Shown here piece after piece: positions 44,896-53,478 of a stretch of 64,000 nt of DNA (the stretch's first letter is position 1; the number at the start of each line of letters is the position of its first letter). The notes beneath the pieces are model-generated. The model did no database searches and was not told the DNA's origin. It worked only from the letters and a program-made list of their open reading frames with translations. A program made the position numbers and the translations under genes. The DNA is taken from the NCBI RefSeq assembly GCF_048066175.1, contig NZ_JBLTXA010000023.1, forward strand, positions 13,950 through 77,949, written 5' to 3'. Source of the stretch: Niveispirillum fermenti (GTDB taxonomy: Bacteria; Pseudomonadota; Alphaproteobacteria; Azospirillales; Azospirillaceae).

Positions 44896-45675
44896 ATGAC
44901 CCAGCCCGTGCCCGCCGCCCGCAAACCGCTGGTCGGCCTGCCCTGCGACGCGCGTGAACTGGGGGCGCATCCGTTTCATGTCGTGGGCGACAAATATATC
45001 CGCGCCGTCAGCCATGGGGCCGGCTGCCAGCCCCTGCTGATCCCGGCGCTGGGCGACTGGTGGGATGTGGATGCGCTGCTGGACGGGCTGGACGGCCTGT
45101 TCCTGACCGGCAGCCCCAGCAACCTGCATCCGGGCCATTACGGCCTGCCGGACGACATGATCACCCCGCCGCTGGACCCGGCGCGCGATGCCACGACCCT
45201 ACCGCTGCTGAAGGCGGCCCTCGCCCGTGGCGTGCCGGTCTTCGCCGTCTGCCGCGGCTTTCAGGAAATGAACGTCGCACTGGGCGGCACGCTTCACCCG
45301 CGTGTGCAGGATGTCCCGGGCCGCATGGACCACCGGGAGCCCAAGGATGCACCCGTGGAGGTGCAGTATGCTCCCGTCCACCCCGTGACCCTGGCCGAGG
45401 GGGGGGAGTTCGCGCGCATCACCGGTGAGCGGGAAATGATGGTCAATTCCCTGCACCAGCAGGGGATCGACCGGCTGGCCGACACGCTGGCGGTGGAGGC
45501 GACGGCGCCCGACGGCCAGATCGAGGGCGTGCGCTTCATCGGCGGACCGGGCTTTGCCATCGGGGTGCAGTGGCATCCCGAATGGCATTTCTGGGAAAAC
45601 CCGGCCTATGCCGCCCTGCTTTCCGCCTTCGGCGATGCCGTGCGGGCCCATGTGGCACGCGGCAGCCGGCCCTGA
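44896..45675 (+). CDS. gamma-glutamyl-gamma-aminobutyrate hydrolase-like class I glutamine amidotransferase
   Basis: A 259-residue peptidase C26-type protein. The nucleophile Cys119 lies in FAVCRGFQEMNV, and the His-Glu pair in VQWHPEWHF completes the catalytic triad. LFLTGSPSNLHP is the family's substrate loop. PuuD-like members cleave gamma-glutamyl-GABA in putrescine degradation; no other puu genes are nearby, so the substrate is a guess. It lies 14 bp after lolA and may share its message. Confidence 0.85.
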   Translation: MTQPVPAARKPLVGLPCDARELGAHPFHVVGDKYIRAVSHGAGCQPLLIPALGDWWDVDALLDGLDGLFLTGSPSNLHPGHYGLPDDMITPPLDPARDATTLPLLKAALARGVPVFAVCRGFQEMNVALGGTLHPRVQDVPGRMDHREPKDAPVEVQYAPVHPVTLAEGGEFARITGEREMMVNSLHQQGIDRLADTLAVEATAPDGQIEGVRFIGGPGFAIGVQWHPEWHFWENPAYAALLSAFGDAVRAHVARGSRP

Positions 45676-45692
45676 CGGGTGCGGCAGGACGC

Positions 45693-46154
45693 CTATAAGG
45701 GCGCCTGCCAGGGATCGTAGGTTCCGAAATGCCACAGATGGCCTTCGGGATCGCGCAGGGTGAAGGCGCGGGAACCATAGCCGGTCTCCACGATGCCGCC
45801 CTCCAGCGCCGTTGCCCCCGCCGCCACGGCACGGGCGTACAGCGTATCCAGATCGGTGATGATGAAGCAGTTCAGGGCCGCACCGGCCCCGTCGGGGCCC
45901 GGCGCACGGAAACCGTACTGGTCCTTGCGGTCGCTGCCCAGCATCACCATGCCGCTGCCCAGGACAAGCTGGGCATGGGTGATACCATCCCCGGCGTCGG
46001 GCACCACAAGTTGTTCGACGAAGCCGATGGTGCGGGACAGCCAGGCGATGGCAGCCCTTGCGTCCCTGTAGCGCAGGCAGGGCGTGACCTGCCCGTTACG
46101 GTTCCCGGCCGCCCCATCCGATCCTGGCATCCCCGCCTTCTCCCCACGGTTCAT
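45693..46154 (-). CDS. VOC family (glyoxalase/bleomycin resistance-like) protein
   Basis: A 153-residue protein with the paired beta-alpha-beta-beta-beta modules of the vicinal oxygen chelate fold: LRYRDARAAIAWL at the start, GITHAQLVLGSGMVML and the closing FTLRDPEGHLWHFGTY. The pattern is that of YdeM/PhnB-like members of unknown substrate. ATGs at 46154 and 46130 are both possible. It converges on the amidotransferase gene with a 17-bp gap and diverges from the next gene. Confidence 0.82.
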   Translation of the reverse strand: MNRGEKAGMPGSDGAAGNRNGQVTPCLRYRDARAAIAWLSRTIGFVEQLVVPDAGDGITHAQLVLGSGMVMLGSDRKDQYGFRAPGPDGAGAALNCFIITDLDTLYARAVAAGATALEGGIVETGYGSRAFTLRDPEGHLWHFGTYDPWQAPL

Positions 46155-46306
46155 GGCCCTTTCCGGGCTTCCGCTACGTCAACATAATGCGACGGCGGGG
46201 GCTACCCCTCTTTCGCTCCGATATCTTTTCCTATATGCACCCGATGGGAACCCGCGCGGCTTGCCGGTTGCGGGAAGGTATCGTTCGGTCTTTCGGAGGA
46301 AGTACG

Positions 46307-47704
46307 GTGAAGGCGCTGAAGCCCCTGCTCATGTCCGGCAAGGAAGTGCTGCCCCTGGTCGAAGGCGGCAAGGGCATCGCTGTATCGAACGGACAAAGCT
46401 CCGGCGCCTGGGCGGCGGCCGGCGGCGTGGGTACCTTTTCCGGCGTGAATGCCGACACGTATGACGCGGACGGCAACCCCGTTCCGCAGGTCTATCGCAC
46501 CCGCACCCGGCGGGAACGGCACGAGGAACTGATCGCCTATGGCATTCAGGGCGGCATCACCCAGGCCCGCATCGCGCACGAGACGTCCAACGGCCAGGGC
46601 CGCCTGCATGTCAATGTGCTGTGGGAGATGGGCGGGGCGGAACCGATCCTGGAAGGCATCCTGGAAGGGGCGAAGGGCCTGGTCCACGGCGTGACCTGCG
46701 GTGCCGGCATGCCGTACCGCGTGGCGGAGATCGCGGTCCGCCACGGTATCTATTATTACCCGATCGTCAGTTCGGCCCGCGCCTTCCGCGCCCTGTGGCT
46801 GCGCGCCTACAACAAGCATGCCGACCTGCTGGGCGGCGTGGTCTATGAGGACCCCTGGCTGGCCGGCGGCCATAACGGACTGTCCAACAGCGAGGACCCG
46901 CAGACGCCGGAAGACCCCTATCCCCGCGTCGCGGCCCTGCGCCAGATGATGAACAGCTTCGGCCTGTCGCAGACGCCCATCATCATGGCCGGCGGTGTCT
47001 GGTGGCTGTCGGAATGGGAGCATTGGCTGGACAATCCGGAGATCGGTCCCGTCGCCTTCCAGTTCGGCACGCGCCCGCTGCTGACCCAGGAAAGCCCCAT
47101 CTCCGACGCCTGGAAGCGCAAGCTGCTCACCCTTCAGCCCGGCGATGTCTATCTGAACCGGTTCTCGCCAACGGGCTTCTATTCGTCGGCGGTGCGCAAC
47201 CCGTTCCTGGAGGATCTGCGCCTGCGTTCCGAACGGCAGGTCGCCTTCGCGACAGAGCCGGTGGGCGAGCTGACCGAGGAATTCGCCATCGGCCCGCGCG
47301 GCCGGCCCGTCTATCTGACCAGGGCCGACAAGGAACATGCCGAAGGCTGGATGACCCAGGGCTTTACGACGGCGCTGAAGACACCCGACACGACGCTGGT
47401 CTTCGTGACGCCGGAGAATGCCCGCGCCATCCTGAAGGATCAGGTGGACTGCATGGGCTGCCTGTCGGCCTGCGCCTTTTCCAACTGGTCGCAGAATGAG
47501 GAGGGCACGACGGGCCGCCGTGCCGATCCGCGTTCCTTCTGCATCCAGAAGACCTTGCAGAACATCAGCCATTCGGAAGATTGCGAACACCAGTTGATGT
47601 TCGCCGGCCACAATGCCTATCGCTTCGCCCAGGACCCCTGGTACCGGGACGGGTTCGTGCCCAGTGTGAAGCAGCTTGTCGACCGGATCGCGACGGGTCA
47701 GTAA
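46307..47704 (+). CDS. nitronate monooxygenase-like FMN oxidoreductase
   Basis: A 465-residue TIM-barrel flavoprotein of the 2-nitropropane dioxygenase/NPD family: the GLVHGVTCGAGMPY loop, IIMAGGVWW (FMN phosphate-binding glycine loop) and QFGTRPLLTQES are typical. Near the C-terminus a cysteine cluster (DCMGCLSACAF) is unusual for plain nitronate monooxygenases and may bind a cluster or metal. The start is GTG 46307, set by GGAGGA at 46295-46300; an upstream frame to 46187 lacks a ribosome site. The true substrate is unknown. Confidence 0.75.
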   Translation: MKALKPLLMSGKEVLPLVEGGKGIAVSNGQSSGAWAAAGGVGTFSGVNADTYDADGNPVPQVYRTRTRRERHEELIAYGIQGGITQARIAHETSNGQGRLHVNVLWEMGGAEPILEGILEGAKGLVHGVTCGAGMPYRVAEIAVRHGIYYYPIVSSARAFRALWLRAYNKHADLLGGVVYEDPWLAGGHNGLSNSEDPQTPEDPYPRVAALRQMMNSFGLSQTPIIMAGGVWWLSEWEHWLDNPEIGPVAFQFGTRPLLTQESPISDAWKRKLLTLQPGDVYLNRFSPTGFYSSAVRNPFLEDLRLRSERQVAFATEPVGELTEEFAIGPRGRPVYLTRADKEHAEGWMTQGFTTALKTPDTTLVFVTPENARAILKDQVDCMGCLSACAFSNWSQNEEGTTGRRADPRSFCIQKTLQNISHSEDCEHQLMFAGHNAYRFAQDPWYRDGFVPSVKQLVDRIATGQ

Positions 47705-47719
47705 TGCCCCTCAACGCGG

Positions 47720-47737
47720 GGCCGGCAGTCGCCGGCC
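47720..47737. terminator. GC-rich stem-loop after the nitronate monooxygenase gene
   Basis: GGCCGGC-AGTC-GCCGGCC, a perfect 7-bp stem with a four-base loop, 15 bp after the stop. It is the first of three stem-loops in this convergent gap. Confidence 0.45.
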
Positions 47738-47738
47738 T

Positions 47739-47773
47739 CCAATCCGCCAAAGGTCAAACCTTCGGCGGATTGG
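47739..47773. terminator. long bidirectional stem-loop
   Basis: Sixteen-base arms CCAATCCGCCAAAGGT and ACCTTCGGCGGATTGG with one mismatch and a 3-base loop, followed on the plus strand by TATAAAAA. It can serve both convergent genes. Confidence 0.6.
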
Positions 47774-47783
47774 TATAAAAAGC

Positions 47784-47808
47784 CAGGAGGCATGATCCAT
47801 GCCTCCTG
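47784..47808 (-). terminator. stem-loop just after ispG
   Basis: CAGGAGGCAT and its complement around GATCC, 4 bp beyond the ispG stop; on the minus strand it is followed within a few bases by TTTTTATA. This fits a Rho-independent terminator of ispG. The core is related to the palindromes at 36019 and 43307. Confidence 0.6.
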
Positions 47809-47812
47809 AATA

Positions 47813-48934
47813 TCAGCCCTTGGCAGCGATCTCGGCGGCCTTGGCCTCGACCAGCTTGACCAGATGATCGACGATCCCCTCGTCCTTCAGCCGGTGGGCC
47901 GGCACACCACCCAGATAGACCTGGTGCGTGCCCTTGCCGCCGCCGGTGAAGCCGATATCGGTCATGGTGGCCTCACCCGGCCCGTTCACGACGCAGCCGA
48001 TGACGGATACCGTCAGCGGGGTCGTGATGTGGGCCAGCCGTTCCTCCAGCACCTCCACCGTCTTGATGACGTCGAACTGCTGGCGGGCGCAGGACGGGCA
48101 GGAGATGACGGTCACGCCGCGGCGCCGCAGGCCCAGGCTTTTCAGCATCTCGTACCCGACCTTCACCTCCTCCACCGGATCGGCGGACAGGGAAACGCGG
48201 ATCGTGTCGCCGATGCCGGACCAGAGCAGCATGCCCAGCCCGATGGATGATTTCACCGTGCCGGCCCGCAGGCCGCCGGCTTCGGTGATGCCGATATGCA
48301 GCGGGTAGTCGCAGGCCTCCGCCAGTCCCTGATAGGCGGCCACGGCCATGAAGACGTCGGATGCCTTCACGGAAATCTTGAAATCCAGGAAATCATGGTC
48401 TTCCAGGATACGGGCATGGGTCAGCGCGCTTTCCACCAGCGCATCGGGACAGGGCTCCCCATAGCGCTCCAGCAGCTCGCGCTCCAGGCTGCCGGCATTG
48501 ACGCCGATGCGCATGGAACAGCCATGGTCCTTCGCGGCGGCGACCACCTCGCGCACGCGGTCGGCCGACCCGATATTGCCGGGGTTGATGCGCAGGCACG
48601 CCGCACCCGCCCGCGCCGCCTCGATGGCCCGGCGGTAATGGAAATGAATGTCGGCCACGATAGGCACCTGGGCGGCGCGCACGATCTCGGCTAGCGCCGC
48701 CGTGCTTTCCTCGTCGGGGCAGGAGACGCGGACGATGTCGGCCCCGGCCTCCTCCGCACGGCGGATCTGTTCGATCGTCGCCTTGGCGTCGGCCGTGACG
48801 GTATTGGTCATGGTCTGCACGCTGATCGGCGCGTCGCCCCCCACCAGCACCGATCCGACCCGCACCTGACGGGACTTGCGGCGCTGAATCTGGCGCCAGG
48901 GACGATGGGCGGCGGGATCGTGTTCGGCGGTCAT
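47813..48934 (-). CDS. ispG: 4-hydroxy-3-methylbut-2-en-1-yl diphosphate synthase IspG
   Basis: A 373-residue [4Fe-4S] enzyme of the MEP isoprenoid pathway that reduces ME-cPP to HMBPP. Cluster cysteines are visible in ISCPSCARQQFD and in VIGCVVNGPGEA, both family signatures; VGGDAPISVQTMT marks the N-terminal barrel. The ATG at 48934 fits; a longer frame upstream would overlap rodZ. It follows rodZ by 26 bp, the usual alphaproteobacterial order. Confidence 0.96.
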   Translation of the reverse strand: MTAEHDPAAHRPWRQIQRRKSRQVRVGSVLVGGDAPISVQTMTNTVTADAKATIEQIRRAEEAGADIVRVSCPDEESTAALAEIVRAAQVPIVADIHFHYRRAIEAARAGAACLRINPGNIGSADRVREVVAAAKDHGCSMRIGVNAGSLERELLERYGEPCPDALVESALTHARILEDHDFLDFKISVKASDVFMAVAAYQGLAEACDYPLHIGITEAGGLRAGTVKSSIGLGMLLWSGIGDTIRVSLSADPVEEVKVGYEMLKSLGLRRRGVTVISCPSCARQQFDVIKTVEVLEERLAHITTPLTVSVIGCVVNGPGEATMTDIGFTGGGKGTHQVYLGGVPAHRLKDEGIVDHLVKLVEAKAAEIAAKG

Positions 48935-48960
48935 GATGGATGGACTGTCCTGAAAAGGCC

Positions 48961-50160
48961 TCAGCGCGCGGAAAGCGCGTCGGGGGCCAGGGAAATGTTG
49001 CGCATCACCTGGGATTTCGGACCCAGCGGGGCAAGGTCCCGGCCGTCCAGGCTGACGACCAGACCACCGGCATTGCCCGTCTGCATCACCAGACCCTGGG
49101 CGTCGGGCGCGCGGAACACGTCGCCGCGGCGCAGTACGCGGGAAGCCCACAGGGTCCCCTTGCCGTCGCGCACCTCGATCCAGCTATCCTCCACAGCGCG
49201 GATGACCACCCGCACATCGCCCTGGGCCTGGCCAAAGACGCGGCCCGTGGCAGGGACCTGTTCGGCGGCGGGGGGGGCCTGATTGGCCGGCACGGTCGGC
49301 GCGCCCGGCACCTCCCCGGCGGCAACGGGCTCCACGTCGGGGGTCGCCGGCTCCACCACGGCGGCCGGGGCCTGGCCCTGGCCCAGGTCGGGCAGTTGCG
49401 GAACCTCGCTCTCCTCCTCCCCCGCGGCGACGGGGGCGGCCGGGCTGGTATCGGTGGCGGGAAGGGCGGCCGTGTCCGCGCCGGGCCTTCCGCCGGGCAG
49501 GGGCAGGGCAGCCGGCAGGCCCGCCGTGGCGGTCCCCACTTCCGGTGCCGAGGGCGGTGCGCCTTCGACCAGCGCTTCCACCTGTCCCGGTTCCAGCACG
49601 GGGGTGGGGGACGGGTCCGGCAATTCCACCGTGCCGTCACCATAGATCAGCTTGGACAGCCGTTCCGGCAATTCGGGAACCAGATCCCTCACCGACCGGT
49701 CGGCGGCCGACAATGCGTACCAGCCGCCATAGATCCCCACGGCCAGCAGGCCCGCGATCAGCAGAACGGCCCCGCCGGGGACGCGGCTTTCATTCACGGG
49801 TTCGGGGAAATAAAGCTCCGTCGGTGGTTCATGGCCGGCGGCATCCTGCTTGAAGCGCATCAGCACGGCCGTGGGGTCCAGTCCGACCACCTGGGCATAG
49901 GAGCGCAGGAACCCCGTACTGTAGGCATGGCCGGGCAGGTCGCCCCAGCGCCCCTCCTCGATCGCTTCCAGGAAGGCGGCGCGGATGCGCAGGTTGGCCG
50001 CCAGGTCGGGCAGGGCATAGCCCAGTGCCTCCCGCCGTGCCTTCAGTGCCTCGCCCACATGACGGGGGCCGGTGGGGGCGGCCGGCGCTTCCGCCGAGGC
50101 CGCTCCCGCCTGCTGGCGCATATCGCGCATATCCTGGTGCCGTCCGTTCTGATCCGCCAT
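48961..50160 (-). CDS. rodZ: RodZ-like cytoskeletal/cell-shape protein
   Basis: A 399-residue protein: cytoplasmic helix-turn-helix (about residues 35-105, VGEALKARREALGYAL and GHAYSTGFLRSYA), one transmembrane helix (about 130-150), a long Pro/Ala-rich periplasmic linker and a C-terminal DUF4115 domain (WIEVRDGKGTLW, about 320-395). RodZ anchors MreB and guides rod shape. It lies between ptsP and ispG. Confidence 0.9.
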   Translation of the reverse strand: MADQNGRHQDMRDMRQQAGAASAEAPAAPTGPRHVGEALKARREALGYALPDLAANLRIRAAFLEAIEEGRWGDLPGHAYSTGFLRSYAQVVGLDPTAVLMRFKQDAAGHEPPTELYFPEPVNESRVPGGAVLLIAGLLAVGIYGGWYALSAADRSVRDLVPELPERLSKLIYGDGTVELPDPSPTPVLEPGQVEALVEGAPPSAPEVGTATAGLPAALPLPGGRPGADTAALPATDTSPAAPVAAGEEESEVPQLPDLGQGQAPAAVVEPATPDVEPVAAGEVPGAPTVPANQAPPAAEQVPATGRVFGQAQGDVRVVIRAVEDSWIEVRDGKGTLWASRVLRRGDVFRAPDAQGLVMQTGNAGGLVVSLDGRDLAPLGPKSQVMRNISLAPDALSAR

Positions 50161-50254
50161 GGCTCCCCGCCGGATTGGCCTGTGCCGTAAAGGCCAGTCT
50201 TAACAACCAAGGTCACGGGGTGCAACCCGCGGACAGGCGCCCGCGGCCGCGCCG

Positions 50255-50293
50255 CCCCGTCCCCTTGCCCCGTCCCCTTGCCCCGTCCCCTTG
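50255..50293. repeat. 13-bp tandem repeat, three exact copies
   Basis: CCCCGTCCCCTTG is repeated three times head to tail at 50255, 50268 and 50281, ending two bases before the ptsP stop codon. It lies in the short ptsP-rodZ gap and is likely a slippage product. Confidence 0.9.
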
Positions 50294-50295
50294 CC

Positions 50296-52608
50296 CTATC
50301 CCAGCCGCACCCCATGGTCGGCGGCATAGGCCCGCAGATAGGGACGCAGGGTGCGCACCGGCAGGTGGTAGAGCCGGTCCATATAGGCGGCCAGGTCCGC
50401 CGCATGCAGGGACCGCAGCATGCTCTTCACCTCGAAGAAGGCGGGCGCCGACATGGACAGGTGGCGCAGGCCCACGCCCAGCAGGGCCATGGCGTCCAGC
50501 GGCTTGCTGGCCATCTCCCCGCACAGCGACAGGGTGACGCCCGCCTCCCCGCACTTCTCGACCAGCATCTTCAGCACGCGCAGCAGGGCCGGCGACAAAA
50601 GGTCGTAGCGGTTGTTCAGCATGGGATTGCCGCGGTCGCTGGCGAACAGGTATTGCAGCATGTCGTTCGACCCGACCGACATGAAATCGACCAGCGGCAG
50701 CAGCGCGTCCAGTTGGAACAGCAGGGCCGGCACTTCCATCATGACGCCGACCTTCAGGCTGGCCGGGCCGGGGGTGCCGCCCTGCCGCAGGCGCCCCACC
50801 TCCAGGTCCAGGATGCGCCGGGCCTGGATGAACTCCGCCACCGTGGCGATCATGGGGAACATGATGCGCAGATGCCGCCCGGCCCCGGCCAGCAGCATGG
50901 CGCGCAACTGCTTGCGCAGCATGGCCGGCCGGTCCAGCCCGATGCGGATGGCGCGCCAGCCCAGGGCCGGGTTTTCTTCCCCCAGTTCGGGGAAATAGGG
51001 CAGGGTCTTGTCACCGCCGACATCCAGGGTGCGGAAATTCACGGGCTTGCCGTCCGCCTCGTCCAGCACCTTGATGTAATTGTCGAGCTGGGTCGCCACA
51101 TCCGGATAGGAGGGGCGGACCATGAAGGGGATTTCCGTGCGGTAGAGGCCGACGCCGTCGGCCCCCGTGGCGGTCAGATGCGGCAGGTCGATCAGCAGGC
51201 CGCAATTCAGCATCAAGGTGATCTGCCGCCCGTCAATCGTGATGGCGGGCAGGTCGCGCAGCTTGGCATATTCGGCCTGCCGCCGCTGGCGGGCGGCCAG
51301 GCTGGCGGCGAAGACGGCCTGGATATCGTCGGCGGGCCGCACGAAGACCTGGCCATTGTCGCCATCGACGATCAGGAAATCCAGCGGTTCCACGCGGCGC
51401 AGGATATCGGCCGCCTGGCCCACGACGGGAATGTCCAGCGCACGCGCCACGATGGCGACATGGCTGTAGGCCGATCCCTCCTCCAGCACCAGCCCGCGCA
51501 GCCGGCGGCGGTCATAATCCAGCAGTTCGGCCGGCCCCAGGTTGCGGGCCACCAGGATGAACTCGTCGGGCAGGGTGCCGCCCACCGCCTCCGCCGGCTT
51601 GCCCGCCAGATGCTGCAAAAGCCGGTTGGTGATGTCGTTCAGGTCCAGAAGCCGATCGCGCAGATAGGGATCGGCCACCTGGGCCATGCGGGCCGAATTG
51701 TCGTCCTGCACCCGCTGCACGGCGGCCTCCGCCGTCAAGCCGGACCGGATGGCCTCGCGGATGCGGTTCAGCCAGCCGCGGTCGGCGGCCACCATGCGGT
51801 AGGTCTGCATGATCTCCGCATGCTCGCTGTCCGACTCGCCGACTGCGATCAGCATCTGGTCGATGGACGAATGCATGCTGGTCACGGCTTCCTTCAGCCG
51901 GGCCAGTTCCGTTTCCGGATCGTCGGCCACCATCTGGCGGATGGTCAGTTGCGGCCGGTGCAGCACGGCCACGCCCATGCCCACGCCACGGTTCAGGCTG
52001 GTGCCCTCCACGCGCGACGGCAGCAGGACCAGGTCGTTGACCATCGACAGTTCGCGGCTGTCGACCAGTTCGCCCGCCACGATCAGTTCGGCCACGATCA
52101 TGGCGATGGTCTGGAGGGTCTCGACCTCCTGCTCGTCATAGTCGCGGCGGTCCTTGTGCTGGATGGCCAGCACGCCGCGCACGCGGCCCCCGCGCAGGAT
52201 GGGCACCGCCAGGAAGCCGTTGAACGGGTCTTCCCCCGTTTCCGGCCGGTAGGCGAAATTGGGATGGCTGGGGGCGTTGGCCAGGGCCACGGGCCGGGCA
52301 TGGGCCGCCACGTCACCGATCAGACCCTCGCCCACGCGCATGCGGGTCTTGTGGACGGCGTCGGGGTTCAGACCGATGGTGGCGAACAGTTCCAGCACCT
52401 CGCCCGCGCGCATGACGTAGCAGGAGCAGACATCGGCCGACATTTCGTGGGCGATGGTCATGACGATCTTGTCCAGCCGGTCCTGGGCCGATCCGCTGCC
52501 GGCCATGACGTCGCGCAACCGCGCCAGCAGGCGCCGCGCACCCGCCGCCGGGTCGGGACTGCGCCCCGTTTCCGGCAGGATCGTCGGGGTGCCGCTCATC
52601 ATCGTCAT
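50296..52608 (-). CDS. ptsP: phosphoenolpyruvate-protein phosphotransferase PtsP (EI-Ntr)
   Basis: A 770-residue first enzyme of the nitrogen phosphotransferase system. The N-terminal GAF domain (about residues 25-180) senses glutamine/2-oxoglutarate in characterised members. The phosphohistidine domain contains GSAYSHVAIVARA (active His383), and the PEP-binding barrel follows (GLYRTEIPFM, GSNDMLQY, LCGEMAS). It phosphorylates NPr, which feeds EIIA-Ntr; those genes are not in the window. Starts MTM and MMSG are one codon pair apart. Confidence 0.95.
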   Translation of the reverse strand: MTMMSGTPTILPETGRSPDPAAGARRLLARLRDVMAGSGSAQDRLDKIVMTIAHEMSADVCSCYVMRAGEVLELFATIGLNPDAVHKTRMRVGEGLIGDVAAHARPVALANAPSHPNFAYRPETGEDPFNGFLAVPILRGGRVRGVLAIQHKDRRDYDEQEVETLQTIAMIVAELIVAGELVDSRELSMVNDLVLLPSRVEGTSLNRGVGMGVAVLHRPQLTIRQMVADDPETELARLKEAVTSMHSSIDQMLIAVGESDSEHAEIMQTYRMVAADRGWLNRIREAIRSGLTAEAAVQRVQDDNSARMAQVADPYLRDRLLDLNDITNRLLQHLAGKPAEAVGGTLPDEFILVARNLGPAELLDYDRRRLRGLVLEEGSAYSHVAIVARALDIPVVGQAADILRRVEPLDFLIVDGDNGQVFVRPADDIQAVFAASLAARQRRQAEYAKLRDLPAITIDGRQITLMLNCGLLIDLPHLTATGADGVGLYRTEIPFMVRPSYPDVATQLDNYIKVLDEADGKPVNFRTLDVGGDKTLPYFPELGEENPALGWRAIRIGLDRPAMLRKQLRAMLLAGAGRHLRIMFPMIATVAEFIQARRILDLEVGRLRQGGTPGPASLKVGVMMEVPALLFQLDALLPLVDFMSVGSNDMLQYLFASDRGNPMLNNRYDLLSPALLRVLKMLVEKCGEAGVTLSLCGEMASKPLDAMALLGVGLRHLSMSAPAFFEVKSMLRSLHAADLAAYMDRLYHLPVRTLRPYLRAYAADHGVRLG

Positions 52609-52776
52609 CGCCAGTCCAGTTCCATTCGCGAAGCACCAGCACCGGCCCCCATGAATGGGCGACCGGACGGGATATCCCTACCACATGAAGCGGTCCGCCA
52701 CACCGGACTTAATGCCCATCACGGGTGCCGATTATGGAGTAGGCTTGCGCCCCGCGCCGATGCGCGGATGCCGGCT

Positions 52777-53478
52777 TCAAAGGTCGGGAAGCTGCAGGGG
52801 CATGTCGGCCCGGCAGGTGCCGGCCGCCACGGCGTCGCGCAGCCCGTCGGCCAGCACCTCCAGCACGAGGTCGCGCCCCGGCAGGCGGCGCAGCTCGCCC
52901 CGCCCGTCCAGCCGCACGCCGCGGCGCGCGGCGCGCGACCGCACGGCGTCGGCAATGGGTTCCTGGCCTGAATGGCTGGGTCCGCACTGGACCAGCGCCA
53001 GGCGCGGCGCGTCCGTGCCCTGCCGCATCAGCGCGAAAAAGGCGAAAAGATAGCGCTCCTCGTCGCTGCCATCTTCGCCCTGGCTCGCCAGGCTTTCGGC
53101 CAGCCGCTTGGCATGGCGTGTGCCGCGCAGCAGCCGTTCCAGCCCCGCGGCCGTGACGCGGCCCTGGGCCAGATAGATGGCCCGCGCCTCCCCGCCCGGC
53201 ACCTGTATGCGGCCCAGCGGAATGTTCTGCACGGGCTGGAACGCAATGCTGCCCACCCGGCCCGACGGGGCGCTGACAACATAGCGCGCGCCGATGCGCA
53301 TCACCTCCTCCGTGACGGTCAGCGTGTCGCCCGTGCCGGTCGGCAGGTCGCGGGGCAGCACACCGTCGGGCAGCGCCTGGCCCGTGGGCAGGACCGGCAC
53401 ATGGGCGGTCAGCACGGGCCGGCACCCTGCCAGCAGCGGCAGCGACAGGACCAGCAGGCAGGCCGCCCGGATGTTCAT
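52777..53478 (-). CDS. predicted lipoprotein, unknown function
   Basis: A 233-residue protein with a lipoprotein signal: hydrophobic LLVLSLPLLAGC, lipid-modified Cys at residue 19. The mature part has a hydrophilic, mixed alpha/beta composition with an SHSGQEPIADAVRSRAARRGV segment like a nucleotide/oxidised-phosphate hydrolase fold, but no family is certain. Its start overlaps the stop of the M15-like gene as ATGA, placing it last in a small operon. Confidence 0.65.
   Translation of the reverse strand: MNIRAACLLVLSLPLLAGCRPVLTAHVPVLPTGQALPDGVLPRDLPTGTGDTLTVTEEVMRIGARYVVSAPSGRVGSIAFQPVQNIPLGRIQVPGGEARAIYLAQGRVTAAGLERLLRGTRHAKRLAESLASQGEDGSDEERYLFAFFALMRQGTDAPRLALVQCGPSHSGQEPIADAVRSRAARRGVRLDGRGELRRLPGRDLVLEVLADGLRDAVAAGTCRADMPLQLPDL

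Noticed and set aside
50278..52971. An 897-codon plus-strand open frame
   Set aside because: Antisense shadow of ptsP; the real gene has complete catalytic motifs on the other strand.
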